Below are positions 15,583-24,675 of a stretch of 64,000 nucleotides of DNA, piece by piece (the first letter of the stretch is position 1; each line of letters opens with the position of its first letter). Origin of the DNA: Woeseiaceae bacterium (GTDB taxonomy: Bacteria; Pseudomonadota; Gammaproteobacteria; Steroidobacterales; Woeseiaceae); NCBI GenBank assembly GCA_021773055.1, contig JAJFKV010000071.1:109659-173658 (forward strand). Reading direction: 5' to 3'. Under the pieces are notes generated by a model that searched no databases, was not told the DNA's origin, and saw only the letters and a list, made by a program, of their open reading frames with translations. The translations under genes were made by a program, and so were the position numbers.

Positions 15583-16662
15583 ATGAGTAAGGCTGAATTG
15601 CCCCGCAGACCGGATGAGCACGGCGTTCCGGACCCGTTTCCGCACATGCACCCGGTATTGCGGGAAAACTACGGTAATTGGGACTGGCATGATCGCCCAC
15701 GCCCCGGCGTGCTGCATCACATGGCCAAAAGCGGTGACGAAATCTGGACTGTCCGCGCCGGCACGCAACGGCAGATGGATGTGCATACGATCCGCGAACT
15801 GTGTGACATCGCCGACGAATTCGCCGACGGGCACATGCGCTTCACGACCCGCAGCAACGCAGAATTCATGGTTACCGCCGAAGCAAAGACGGCACCGCTG
15901 ATCGAACGCCTCAACGCGGGAGGATTTCCGGTCGGCGGCACTGGCAACTCAATGTCAATGATTTCTCACACCCAGGGATGGCTGCACTGTGACATTCCCG
16001 GCACTGACGCCTCCGGTGTTGTGAAATCGCTGATGGATGAGCTGCATTACGAATTTACGCATGAAGAAATGCCCAACCGGGTACGCATGACGACGTCCTG
16101 CTGTCAGATCAACTGTGGCGGTCAGGGTGATATTGCAATCAATGTGCAATACACAAAACCACCCAAAATCAATCACGATCTGGTCGCTAATGTCTGCGAA
16201 CGGCCGGCAGTGGTTGCACGTTGTCCGGTTGCGGCGATTCGCCCGGCGATGGTCAATGGCAAACCTTCACTTGAGGTTGATGAGAAGAAATGCATTTGCT
16301 GCGGTGCCTGTTACCCTCCCTGCCCACCAATGCAGATCAACGGCCCGGACTCAACCAAACTGGCGATATGGGTTGGTGGCAAGCACTCGAATGCCCGCAC
16401 CAAACCGACCTTCCACAAACTGGTCGCCGCGAATCTCCCCAACAATCCCCCGCGCTGGCCGGAAGTGACCGAGGTCGTTAAAACGATTCTTTTCGCTTAC
16501 AAGGAAGATGCGCGCGCCTGGGAGCGTCTGGGTGAGTGGATCGACCGCATTGGCTGGCCACGGTTCTTTGAGATGACCGGTCTTGCCTTCACCAAACACC
16601 AGATTGAAGACTGGCGCGGTGGGCGCAGCAGCTTGAACGCTTCGACACACATTCACTTCTGA
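15583..16662 (+). CDS. dsrB: reverse dissimilatory sulfite reductase beta subunit
   Basis: A 359-residue partner of DsrA. It has the TSCCQINCGG siroheme-cluster region and a ferredoxin domain with CICCGACYPPCPP. The GAGGAGCAG sequence before ATG 15583 is a strong ribosome site, 15 bases after dsrA. The stop overlaps the dsrE start. Full length, with no sign of decay. Confidence 0.98.
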   Translation: MSKAELPRRPDEHGVPDPFPHMHPVLRENYGNWDWHDRPRPGVLHHMAKSGDEIWTVRAGTQRQMDVHTIRELCDIADEFADGHMRFTTRSNAEFMVTAEAKTAPLIERLNAGGFPVGGTGNSMSMISHTQGWLHCDIPGTDASGVVKSLMDELHYEFTHEEMPNRVRMTTSCCQINCGGQGDIAINVQYTKPPKINHDLVANVCERPAVVARCPVAAIRPAMVNGKPSLEVDEKKCICCGACYPPCPPMQINGPDSTKLAIWVGGKHSNARTKPTFHKLVAANLPNNPPRWPEVTEVVKTILFAYKEDARAWERLGEWIDRIGWPRFFEMTGLAFTKHQIEDWRGGRSSLNASTHIHF

Positions 16663-17021
16663 TGAAATTCGGAATCCTGATAAACGAGGGGCCATTCACG
16701 CATCAGGCGTCGGATAGCGCGTACCGATTCGCGGTTGCTGCACTGGCGAAAGGACATGAGATTTATCGTGTGTTCTTTTACAAGGACGGCGTCAATAATG
16801 CGAACAAGCTGTCTGATCCTCAAACTGATGACCGGAATCTTGTTTCACTTTGGTCGGAACTGAGCCAGGAAAACGATATCGATCTTGTCGTTTGCGTCGC
16901 CGCAGCATTACGCCGCGGCATCAAAGAAGAGATAGTAAAAGACGGATTTCGAATTTCGGGACTCGGTCAGCTTGTGGAAGCCGGGATTCAGGCAGATCGT
17001 CTGGTCGTATTCGGCGACTGA
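16662..17021 (+). CDS. dsrE: DsrE, sulfur-carrier subunit of DsrEFH
   Basis: A 119-residue cytoplasmic protein. Cys78 in DLVVCVAAALRRG matches the active persulfide-carrying Cys78 of Allochromatium DsrE. In the DsrE2F2H2 hexamer it receives sulfur from TusA and passes it to DsrC. Presence of DsrEFH marks the oxidative direction of the pathway. ATG 16662 overlaps the dsrB stop, so it is translationally coupled. Confidence 0.97.
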   Translation: MKFGILINEGPFTHQASDSAYRFAVAALAKGHEIYRVFFYKDGVNNANKLSDPQTDDRNLVSLWSELSQENDIDLVVCVAAALRRGIKEEIVKDGFRISGLGQLVEAGIQADRLVVFGD

Positions 17022-17031
17022 GGAAAATTAG

Positions 17032-17421
17032 GTGGAAGAATTCGAAGAAGCAGGGCCTCAAATCATCAAGCGATTTATGTACGTCAATCGTCGCGCGCCC
17101 TACGGCACTATTTATGCACACGAATGCCTCGAAGTGATTCTGATCGCTGCGGCATTCGATCAGGACGTCAGCGTTGTCTTCCTGGACGACGGTGTATACG
17201 AACTGAAGAAGGGACAGGACACGTCCGAGATCGGCATGAAAAACTTTTCGAAGACCTACGGCGCGCTTGATGACTACGACGTTGAGAAAATTTACGTTGA
17301 GAAAGAATCACTGGAAGCCCGCGGACTCACGGCTGACGATCTCGTTATCCCGGTTGAGATCGTGGCAGCCGACAAGCTCGGCGAGTTAATGGCACAGCAA
17401 GACATCGTGCTCGGCTCATGA
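17032..17421 (+). CDS. dsrF: DsrF subunit of DsrEFH
   Basis: A 129-residue DsrE-fold protein with RRAPYGTIYAHECLEVILIAAAFDQDVSVVF, typical of DsrF/TusC. It starts with GTG 17032, preceded by GAGGA. The stop overlaps the dsrH start by four bases (ATGA). It forms the hexamer core with DsrE and DsrH and carries no essential persulfide Cys in known homologues. Confidence 0.96.
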   Translation: MEEFEEAGPQIIKRFMYVNRRAPYGTIYAHECLEVILIAAAFDQDVSVVFLDDGVYELKKGQDTSEIGMKNFSKTYGALDDYDVEKIYVEKESLEARGLTADDLVIPVEIVAADKLGELMAQQDIVLGS

Positions 17422-17729
17422 GTACTATGCTGCACCTGATAAACAAGTCGCCGTTTGAGAAGAACTCGCTCGACAGCTGTCTGCGCATCGCAAAATCGGG
17501 CAGCTCTGTCCTGCTGCTCGAAGATGGTGTGTACGCTGCTGTCGCGAATGCGGCTCACGCGGATAAATTGACTTCCCGGTTGGGCGATTTATCCATTTAT
17601 GTTCTTGGTCCCGATGTCGCGGCACGGGGCTTGAATGATTCTCCATTGATCGCCGGCATTACGGTTGTCGATTACGAGGGTTTTGTTGACCTGGTGGCTG
17701 AACACGATGCTAACCAGTCTTGGTTATAG
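17418..17729 (+). CDS. dsrH: DsrH subunit of DsrEFH
   Basis: A 103-residue DsrH/TusB protein beginning MLHLINKSPFEKNSLDSCLRIA after two residues. The Cys at position 21 corresponds to Cys20 of Allochromatium DsrH. It completes the DsrEFH sulfur-relay complex. Coupled to dsrF by overlap and 12 bases before dsrC. Confidence 0.96.
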   Translation: MSTMLHLINKSPFEKNSLDSCLRIAKSGSSVLLLEDGVYAAVANAAHADKLTSRLGDLSIYVLGPDVAARGLNDSPLIAGITVVDYEGFVDLVAEHDANQSWL

Positions 17730-17741
17730 GAGATACAAACC

Positions 17742-18074
17742 ATGGCTTATGAATGTAACGGCGCGACAGTAGAAGCCGACGAAGAGGGCTATATCATTGA
17801 CATTAGCTCCTGGAATCCCGAACTCGCAGTCCTGATCGCGGAGGGTGAAAATATCGAGATGAGCGACGATGCCTGGGAAGTTGTGAACTTCCTGCGCTCA
17901 TATTATGAGGAATATCAGATTGCTCCGGCAGTTCGAGTTCTCACCAAGGCGATCAAGAAAAAACTGGGCGCCGACAAAGGTAACAGCAAGTATCTCTACG
18001 AACTGTTCCCGTATGGTCCAGCCAAACAGGCGTGCAAGATTGCCGGCCTGCCGAAACCAACCGGCTGTATCTAG
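17742..18074 (+). CDS. dsrC: DsrC sulfur-carrier protein
   Basis: A 110-residue protein with the flexible C-terminal arm ending CKIAGLPKPTGCI. Both redox cysteines, C98 and the penultimate C109, are present with the normal 10-residue separation, so it can form the intramolecular disulfide/trisulfide used with DsrAB and DsrMKJOP. This separates it from TusE-type homologues that lack the first Cys. GGAG lies before ATG 17742. Confidence 0.98.
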   Translation: MAYECNGATVEADEEGYIIDISSWNPELAVLIAEGENIEMSDDAWEVVNFLRSYYEEYQIAPAVRVLTKAIKKKLGADKGNSKYLYELFPYGPAKQACKIAGLPKPTGCI

Positions 18075-18088
18075 GAAAGGGTGTTGTC

Positions 18089-18814
18089 TTGGTACTGGGC
18101 ACCGTCTATGCAGTACTTTTTTACATTGCCGTAGCAATACTCGTTATCGGTCTTGCGCGCCGAATTCGGCTCTATTCGCGCACTCCTGCACCATTGAAAA
18201 TACCAACAACGCCGGCGCCCGTCACTCAGATGGGCGTTGTCGTTCGTATGGCCAAGGAAGTCGTTTTATTCGAGAGTCTTTTTAAGGCGAATAAATGGAC
18301 CTGGCTATTCGGCTGGATATTCCACGCTGCTTTGCTGCTCGTTCTGATGCGACACCTTCGCTATTTCACGGAACCTGTCTGGATCTGGGTTACCTGGGTG
18401 CAGCCATTTGGACTCTATGCCGGCTTTGCAATGGTCGCCGGCCTGGCTGGACTCTGGGTACGCCGTTTCGCGGTCGAACGCGTTCGTTATATCTCCTCTC
18501 CTTCGGACCACCTGATGTTACTGCTACTCATCGGTATCGCGGCGACGGGTCTGATGATGAAATACGTTGCACACACGGACATCCTGTCTCTGAAAGCCTT
18601 CATCCTCGGCCTGCTCTATTTTGACTGGCAACCCGTTCCGGCCGATCCGGTTTTATTGCTGCACCTCGGCCTTGTGTTGTTGCTCATGATAATTTTTCCG
18701 TTTTCGAAATTGTTGCACGCACCTGGCGTGTTCTTCAGCCCTGGACGCAACCAGGTCGATAACCCTCGCGAAAAAAGACACTTCGTGCCGCAAACCAAAG
18801 CGGCAGGCGAGTAG
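18089..18814 (+). CDS. dsrM: DsrM, cytochrome b membrane subunit of DsrMKJOP
   Basis: A membrane protein of about 241 residues with roughly five helices and conserved His for haem b (for example WIFHAALLLVLMRHLRYF and LLLHLGLVLL). It exchanges electrons with the quinone pool and DsrK. The start is taken as TTG 18089 with GGAAAGG 8 bases upstream. The frame stays open back into dsrC, but no better start exists outside dsrC. The weak start may lower its level relative to DsrC. Confidence 0.93.
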   Translation: MVLGTVYAVLFYIAVAILVIGLARRIRLYSRTPAPLKIPTTPAPVTQMGVVVRMAKEVVLFESLFKANKWTWLFGWIFHAALLLVLMRHLRYFTEPVWIWVTWVQPFGLYAGFAMVAGLAGLWVRRFAVERVRYISSPSDHLMLLLLIGIAATGLMMKYVAHTDILSLKAFILGLLYFDWQPVPADPVLLLHLGLVLLLMIIFPFSKLLHAPGVFFSPGRNQVDNPREKRHFVPQTKAAGE

Positions 18815-18817
18815 TCG

Positions 18818-20332
18818 ATGGCCGACTTCGACACACCGGACATTTCAATCCCGATCGAGATACCCACACTCGATAGAGACGCGATGCATCACTCGTCGCC
18901 ATTTCCTGCCGCGCCAGACCATCAGGAAGCACTCGGATTTCCAGAGGAACTGGTTGATGACTGGCAGACGAAGGCCATCAGCAAACTGGGCGAATTACTG
19001 GGGAAATCCAGGGCGCTGCAGGTTTACATGGACAGTTGCGTAAAGTGCGGCGCCTGCACTGACAAGTGTCACTATTTCCTCGGCAGCGGCGACCCCAAGA
19101 ACATGCCGGTCGCTCGACAGGACTTGCTGCGAAAAGTTTACCGTCGATACTTTACCTTTGCCGGCAAGTACTTCCCGTGGCTGGTCGGTGCCGAAGACCT
19201 GACCAAAGAAGTACTCGACGATTGGTATACCTATTTTCACCAGTGCTCGCAGTGTCGCAGATGTTCCGTGTACTGCCCCTACGGAATCGATACCGCAGAA
19301 GTATCGATGGCGGCCCGTGAAATCATGGATCACATCGGCAAGGGTCAGAAATACTGCAACGAAATTATTGGCAAGGTTCACAAAATTGGCAATAACCTCG
19401 GACTTCCTGAGCCCGCCCTTATCAACACGCTCGAAGGCCTGGAAGAGGATATCGAAGAAGAAACCGGTGTCAAAGTGCGGCTGCCGGTTAATGAAAAAGG
19501 CGCAGACATTCTGCTGGTGACACCGAGCGCTGACTTTTTTGCCGAACCCCACGTTGACGGATTGATCGGCTACGCGAAAGTGTTCCACCAGGCAGGTGTC
19601 AGCTGGACAGTTAGCTCCTACGCATCAGAAGCAGCCAATTTCGCGATGTTCATTGGTTCCTACGAACAGATGCAAAAAATTGCGGAACGAATACGAAAAG
19701 CCGCCGAAGATTTGGGCGTTAAGCGCATAATTTTCGGTGAGTGCGGACATGCCTGGCGAGTCGCGTACAACTTTATGAACACGCTGGCCGGGCCGTTCGA
19801 TTTCCTGGATCCCAACTACCCTGTTCCGCAGCATATATGCGAGTTCACCAACGACCTGATCGAGAAAGGTGAACTGACACTCGACAAGTCGAAAAACGAT
19901 TACATGACGCTGACGTTTCATGATTCCTGCAATGTTGCCCGTGGCTCGCGTATGGGCGATAGCCCCGGAGGCCAATTCACCATTCCACGCGCAATTATCA
20001 AAGCCTGTTGCAACAACTTCCATGACATGGCCGCCGATACTATCAATGAGAACACCTATTGTTGCGGTGGCGGTGGCGGCTTGCTGACCGATGACCTGAT
20101 CGAACTTCGCACCAAAGGTGCAGCACCGAGAATGCAGGCGCTAAAGGAAGTCGTCGACGAGCATGGCGTCACGCACATGGCCGCGATCTGCGCCATTTGT
20201 AAATCACAATTTTCGAAGGTCATGCCGAAATACGGTTTTGACATGGACAACATCGTCAGCGTTCACCAACTTGTCTCAAATGCCATCGTTCTGGATGGAC
20301 AATCGACCGGCGATAACGCCGAAGTCGAATAA
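18818..20332 (+). CDS. dsrK: DsrK, HdrD-like iron-sulfur subunit of DsrMKJOP
   Basis: A 504-residue cytoplasmic protein. Ferredoxin motifs CVKCGACTDKC and CSQCRRCSVYC lie in the first third. The C-terminal half has the CCG-domain cysteines of heterodisulfide reductase (HDSCNVARG and TYCCGGGGG), which bind the catalytic [4Fe-4S] cluster thought to act on the DsrC disulfide or trisulfide. It starts 3 bases after dsrM. Confidence 0.97.
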   Translation: MADFDTPDISIPIEIPTLDRDAMHHSSPFPAAPDHQEALGFPEELVDDWQTKAISKLGELLGKSRALQVYMDSCVKCGACTDKCHYFLGSGDPKNMPVARQDLLRKVYRRYFTFAGKYFPWLVGAEDLTKEVLDDWYTYFHQCSQCRRCSVYCPYGIDTAEVSMAAREIMDHIGKGQKYCNEIIGKVHKIGNNLGLPEPALINTLEGLEEDIEEETGVKVRLPVNEKGADILLVTPSADFFAEPHVDGLIGYAKVFHQAGVSWTVSSYASEAANFAMFIGSYEQMQKIAERIRKAAEDLGVKRIIFGECGHAWRVAYNFMNTLAGPFDFLDPNYPVPQHICEFTNDLIEKGELTLDKSKNDYMTLTFHDSCNVARGSRMGDSPGGQFTIPRAIIKACCNNFHDMAADTINENTYCCGGGGGLLTDDLIELRTKGAAPRMQALKEVVDEHGVTHMAAICAICKSQFSKVMPKYGFDMDNIVSVHQLVSNAIVLDGQSTGDNAEVE

Positions 20333-20343
20333 CGAGTGAAAAT

Positions 20344-22272
20344 ATGACCGACAAACTTCTTACGAAACGCCGCTTCAAAGATGGCGACAATTCACACCGT
20401 CCCTGGCAGGAAGAAATTTTCACCGCCGACGCTTCGCATAAGTGCCCGACCTATGTTCACCGCACGCCACCCTGCCAGGGAAGTTGCCCGTCGGGAGAAG
20501 ATATTCGCGGCTGGTTAAATATTGCGCGCGGTATCGAGAAAGCGCCGGGCGACATGGCGTGGCAGGAATACGCATTTTCCCGAGTAACTGACGCCAACCC
20601 CTTTCCTGCGATCATGGGCCGGGTATGCCCTGCCCCCTGCGAGGACGGTTGTAATCGCAACGAGGTCGAAGATCATGTCGGCATCAACGCGGTAGAACAA
20701 TTTATAGGCGATTACGCCCTGGAACATAAGCTTGGCTTGCCCGCCGTGGTGGCAGAATCCGGAAAAAAAGTTGCCATAGTCGGCAGCGGCGTCGCGGGTC
20801 TCGCCTGCGCTTATCATTTACGCCGCAAGGGACACGCGTGCACCGTCATTGAGGCGCACGAGGAACTCGGCGGAATGATGCGCTACGGCATCCCCGGCTA
20901 CCGGGTGCCGCGTGAAGTGCTCGACGGCGAAATTGGACGCATTCTCGATCTGGGTGTCGAGGTTCGCAACAATACCAAAGTCGGCGTGGACGTAACGCTC
21001 GAAGAACTGCAGAGCGAGTTTGATGCCGTCTTTATCGGTCTTGGTGCGCAATCCGGTTCGGCATTGCCGGTGCCCGGTGGTGACGCGCCAAACTGCATCA
21101 CCGGTGTTGGTTTCCTGCAGGCATTCAACGATGGACGATTGCAGCACACTTCCGCGCGTGTACTGGTCGTTGGTGGCGGCGACACTTCAATGGACGTCGC
21201 CGCGGTTGCGCGACGTCTCGGCCATATCAAGAACAAACGTAAGAATGACCGGCCGGAAAATATCGTTCTTGGCCATACAGCGCACGACGCAGCAACGGCT
21301 GCTCATCGTCAGGGCGCCGATGTCACACTAATCTCCTGGGAGGCTCTCGACGACATGCCGGCCACCAAGATGGAGGTTCTGCACACGAGCCGTGAAGGCG
21401 TCAAAATCATGGGCTCTCTGCTGCCGGTCAATGTCATTCTCGATGACGAAGGCCGCGCTACCGGAATACGTGTCATAGATGTCGACTGGAGCTCAGGCAA
21501 GTCCGAGAAAATTGCAGGCACCGAGCGAGATATTGAGTGCGATCTGATTGTTGCGGCCATTGGCCAGGCCGGTGACCTTTCCGGCTTCGAAAGCCTCGAC
21601 AATGGTCGTGGGCTGATCGACGCCGATGGTTTTTATCGAGTGAAAGGTCATCCCGATCTATTCGTCGGCGGTGACATCACCAAACCACATCTGCTGACAA
21701 CCGCAATCGGTCAGGCATCGATCGCTGCGGCGGGCATAAACCTCTTCCTGTCTGATGCTGATATGAAAAAACGGCCGAAGGTAGACGTACATCACTTCAG
21801 CTTGCTTGAAAAATTGCAGGAAACTGACCACGCACCTGGCGCTTACGAGCATAAACAGGTGCGGGGAACGGACGGCGCTGATTTTGCTATCCACAATTAT
21901 GAAGACCGTTCCGGTGTTGAAGTCGTGCCGTCGGACGAGTTGTTTCTAGGTCATTTCAAGTATGAAGACAGAAATATTCGCGCAGAACACGACATCACAC
22001 CAGACTCTGTTTTGGGATCTTTCGGCGAAAGAATTCAAGGACTGTCGGAAGAACAGGCCAAGAAGGAAGCCGACCGCTGTATGAGTTGCGGGATGTGCTT
22101 TGAATGTGACAACTGTGTCATTTTCTGCCCGCAGGATGCAATTTTTCGCGTCAAAAAAACCGAATCGACAATGGGCCGTTACGTTGATACGGATTACACG
22201 AAATGTATCGGCTGCCATATTTGCGAAGACGTCTGTCCATCGGGCTACATTCGCATGGGACTGGGAGAGTAG
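20344..22272 (+). CDS. dsrL: DsrL, NAD(P)H-linked iron-sulfur flavoprotein
   Basis: A 642-residue protein related to the glutamate synthase small subunit: N-terminal Cys cluster (PCQGSCPSGED), FAD motif VAIVGSGVAGLA near residue 141, NAD(P) motif VLVVGGGDTSMD near 276, and a C-terminal ferredoxin with CMSCGMC and CIGCHICEDVCPSG. DsrL is the electron acceptor of reverse DsrAB, passing electrons to NAD+. Its presence supports the oxidative direction. 11 bases follow dsrK. Confidence 0.97.
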   Translation: MTDKLLTKRRFKDGDNSHRPWQEEIFTADASHKCPTYVHRTPPCQGSCPSGEDIRGWLNIARGIEKAPGDMAWQEYAFSRVTDANPFPAIMGRVCPAPCEDGCNRNEVEDHVGINAVEQFIGDYALEHKLGLPAVVAESGKKVAIVGSGVAGLACAYHLRRKGHACTVIEAHEELGGMMRYGIPGYRVPREVLDGEIGRILDLGVEVRNNTKVGVDVTLEELQSEFDAVFIGLGAQSGSALPVPGGDAPNCITGVGFLQAFNDGRLQHTSARVLVVGGGDTSMDVAAVARRLGHIKNKRKNDRPENIVLGHTAHDAATAAHRQGADVTLISWEALDDMPATKMEVLHTSREGVKIMGSLLPVNVILDDEGRATGIRVIDVDWSSGKSEKIAGTERDIECDLIVAAIGQAGDLSGFESLDNGRGLIDADGFYRVKGHPDLFVGGDITKPHLLTTAIGQASIAAAGINLFLSDADMKKRPKVDVHHFSLLEKLQETDHAPGAYEHKQVRGTDGADFAIHNYEDRSGVEVVPSDELFLGHFKYEDRNIRAEHDITPDSVLGSFGERIQGLSEEQAKKEADRCMSCGMCFECDNCVIFCPQDAIFRVKKTESTMGRYVDTDYTKCIGCHICEDVCPSGYIRMGLGE

Positions 22273-22275
22273 TTC

Positions 22276-22677
22276 ATGTCTGTACGCCGCTATGCCATTG
22301 CAGTCGGCGTGGTCGTACTGGCCGGTCTTGTGGGAATGACGGTCGCAACCGGCGAGGTGCCCTACCCTGATATACCGAAGGGTCGGGGCGAAGCCTGCGT
22401 TGAAGATACCGAATACATGCGTCGTAACCACATGACACTATTAATGCACCAACGTGACGATACGATGCACAAGGGCATACGCAGCAAACGGCACAGCCTG
22501 AAAGAATGTCTGGATTGCCATGCGGTAGCGGGTGCTGATTCAACACCCGTGACAGTCGCTGATCCGCAGCATTTTTGCCGATCCTGCCATGACTATGCTG
22601 CGGTCAAAATCGACTGTTTCCAGTGCCACGCTTCGCGCCCCGAGCGAGATACAGTTGCGGAGGCACGTGAGCAATGA
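22276..22677 (+). CDS. dsrJ: DsrJ, triheme periplasmic cytochrome c
   Basis: A 133-residue protein with an N-terminal hydrophobic segment that serves as signal or anchor and three haem c motifs: CLDCH, CRSCH and CFQCH. Cys41 (GEACVED) is in the place of the unusual cysteine haem ligand described for Allochromatium DsrJ. It belongs to the periplasmic arm of DsrMKJOP. The stop overlaps dsrO by 4 bases. Confidence 0.96.
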   Translation: MSVRRYAIAVGVVVLAGLVGMTVATGEVPYPDIPKGRGEACVEDTEYMRRNHMTLLMHQRDDTMHKGIRSKRHSLKECLDCHAVAGADSTPVTVADPQHFCRSCHDYAAVKIDCFQCHASRPERDTVAEAREQ

Positions 22678-23453
22678 AAACGACAAGCAAAAAACCGACC
22701 ACTGCCAAAGAATTTGATCCGGCGCGTCGCAGCTTTCTTGGTAGTGCGGCAGCGGCTACCGGCATAGCGTTGGCACCCGGCGTGTTCCTGTACGGCGTTG
22801 GTGCGCCGACACAGACCGCCGCACGCGGTCTCGAAGAAGCGGCATCGAGTTCCGTGCGATGGGGAATGCTGATCGACCTCAATCGCTGTGACAGCGACTG
22901 CAACGAATGTGTGACCGCGTGCAACAAAGAAAACGGGTTACAGGGCCATGGCAGACCGGAAACCGACGCGCAGTGGATCAGGAAAGTCGAAGTACGTGAT
23001 CCCGCGAGTGGGCGGAGCCAGTCGCTGCCCGTCATGTGCCAGCATTGCGAAGATCCACCGTGCGTGGATGTCTGCCCAACAGGCGCGTCTTTCAAACGTC
23101 CCGACGGGATTGTGCTCGTCGACAAACATTCCTGCATCGGTTGCCGCTACTGCATAAGTGCGTGCCCTTACAAAGCAAGATCGTTTGTGCACGAGGCATT
23201 GCAGGATCAAAAGCCGCACGCCCCTCGAGGTAAAGGCACGGTTGAAAGCTGCACAATGTGCGTGCATCGCATTGATGACGACAGGCAGCCTGCCTGCGTA
23301 GAGGCTTGCAACGACACAGGCGGCGGAGCCATGATGTTCGGTGATCTCAATGATCCCGACAGTGAGATCGCGAAGCGCGTCGCGACCTACGCGACGCAGC
23401 AGATTCGTGCCGATCTCGGGCTCAACCCTGGTGTGCGGTACGAAGGCCTGTGA
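22674..23453 (+). CDS. dsrO: DsrO, periplasmic four-cluster ferredoxin
   Basis: A 259-residue protein with a twin-arginine signal (ARRSFLGSAAAATG) and four cysteine groups for [4Fe-4S] clusters (CDSDCNECVTAC, CQHCEDPPCVDVC, CIGCRYCISAC, CTMCVHR with a final CVEAC). It couples DsrJ to DsrP across the membrane. The start overlaps dsrJ and the end overlaps dsrP. Confidence 0.96.
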   Translation: MKTTSKKPTTAKEFDPARRSFLGSAAAATGIALAPGVFLYGVGAPTQTAARGLEEAASSSVRWGMLIDLNRCDSDCNECVTACNKENGLQGHGRPETDAQWIRKVEVRDPASGRSQSLPVMCQHCEDPPCVDVCPTGASFKRPDGIVLVDKHSCIGCRYCISACPYKARSFVHEALQDQKPHAPRGKGTVESCTMCVHRIDDDRQPACVEACNDTGGGAMMFGDLNDPDSEIAKRVATYATQQIRADLGLNPGVRYEGL

Positions 23454-24673
23454 TCGTGTATAGCGAAATCGAAGGGAAAAGCACGAAGTTTCGGCTTCTG
23501 GCTGCGATCCTCGGTGCTGTTCTTCTTGCCGGTCTTATTGCCGCGATGTACATGGAACACTACGGCCACTACATCACCGGCATGAGTAACCAGATCGTCT
23601 GGGGCACACCACACGTCTTCGCGATATTTCTGATCATTGCTGCGTCCGGTGCCTTGAATGTGGCATCGATCGGAACTGTGTTTGGTAAAACGATGTACAA
23701 ACCGCTGGGGCGGCTTTCGGGCCTGTTGGCACTGGCGTTGCTAGTAGGTGGCCTCGCGGTTTTGGTACTTGATCTCGGTCGGCCGGATCGCCTGATCGTC
23801 GCGATGACGACCTACAACTTCAGGTCTATTTTCGCCTGGAATATTTTTCTCTACATCGGATTCATCGTGGTCGTCGCGATATACCTCTGGGTGCAGATGG
23901 AGCGACGCATGAACCGCTACGCGAAAGCGGCTGGCATGGTCGCATTCCTGTGGCGCCTGGTACTGACCACCGGTACCGGATCAATCTTCGGTTTTCTGGT
24001 GGCACGCGAAGCCTACGACTCGGCGATCATGGCGCCGTTGTTTATCGCGATGTCGTTCTCCTTCGGACTCGCGGCCTACATTCTCGTCCTGCTCGCCGCC
24101 TGCCGTGGCAGTGAACGGGAGCTCAATAATGAACTGTTGCGACGCCTCGGCCGTCTGCTCGGTGTATTCGTCGCAGTAGTGCTCTATTTCACCACTGTCC
24201 AGCACCTGACCAATTTATATGCTGCCGAACACATCGGTGTCGAACGATTCATATTGCTGGATGGCGGCATCTATACAGTATTGTTCTGGGCCGTGCAGGT
24301 GGCCGCCGGCGGATTCTTACCGTTGCTTTTGCTGTTTTATGCCCCGAATCCGAATTCCGCCAACCCGGTTCGCCGCATAACATTAGCCTGCATGCTCGTC
24401 ATCGTTGGTGGTTTTGCCCAGGTGTACGTCATCGTGATCGGCGGACAGGCGTGGCCGTTGAACCTGTTCCCGGGTATGGAAGTCAGTTCCAGTTTTTACG
24501 ATGGCGCTATCGCCAGCTACGCGCCCAGTCTGCCGGAGATCGGGCTTGGTCTGGCGGGTGTCGCACTGGCTGGCCTGATTGTCCTTTTTGGCATCAAGAT
24601 TCTCAGATTCCTGCCTGCCACGCTGGCAGCTGTGTCGCTTGACCCAAAAGTCACCCGCGACAGCACACCGTAG
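23450..24673 (+). CDS. dsrP: DsrP, NrfD-type integral membrane subunit
   Basis: A 407-residue protein of about ten helices in the NrfD/PsrC family, the quinone-interacting membrane part of DsrMKJOP. GTG 23450 overlaps the dsrO stop (GTGA). A second GTG two codons later is also possible. There are no haem motifs, as expected. The gene ends 2 bases before the dsrN start. Confidence 0.95.
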   Translation: MIVYSEIEGKSTKFRLLAAILGAVLLAGLIAAMYMEHYGHYITGMSNQIVWGTPHVFAIFLIIAASGALNVASIGTVFGKTMYKPLGRLSGLLALALLVGGLAVLVLDLGRPDRLIVAMTTYNFRSIFAWNIFLYIGFIVVVAIYLWVQMERRMNRYAKAAGMVAFLWRLVLTTGTGSIFGFLVAREAYDSAIMAPLFIAMSFSFGLAAYILVLLAACRGSERELNNELLRRLGRLLGVFVAVVLYFTTVQHLTNLYAAEHIGVERFILLDGGIYTVLFWAVQVAAGGFLPLLLLFYAPNPNSANPVRRITLACMLVIVGGFAQVYVIVIGGQAWPLNLFPGMEVSSSFYDGAIASYAPSLPEIGLGLAGVALAGLIVLFGIKILRFLPATLAAVSLDPKVTRDSTP

Positions 24674-24675
24674 TC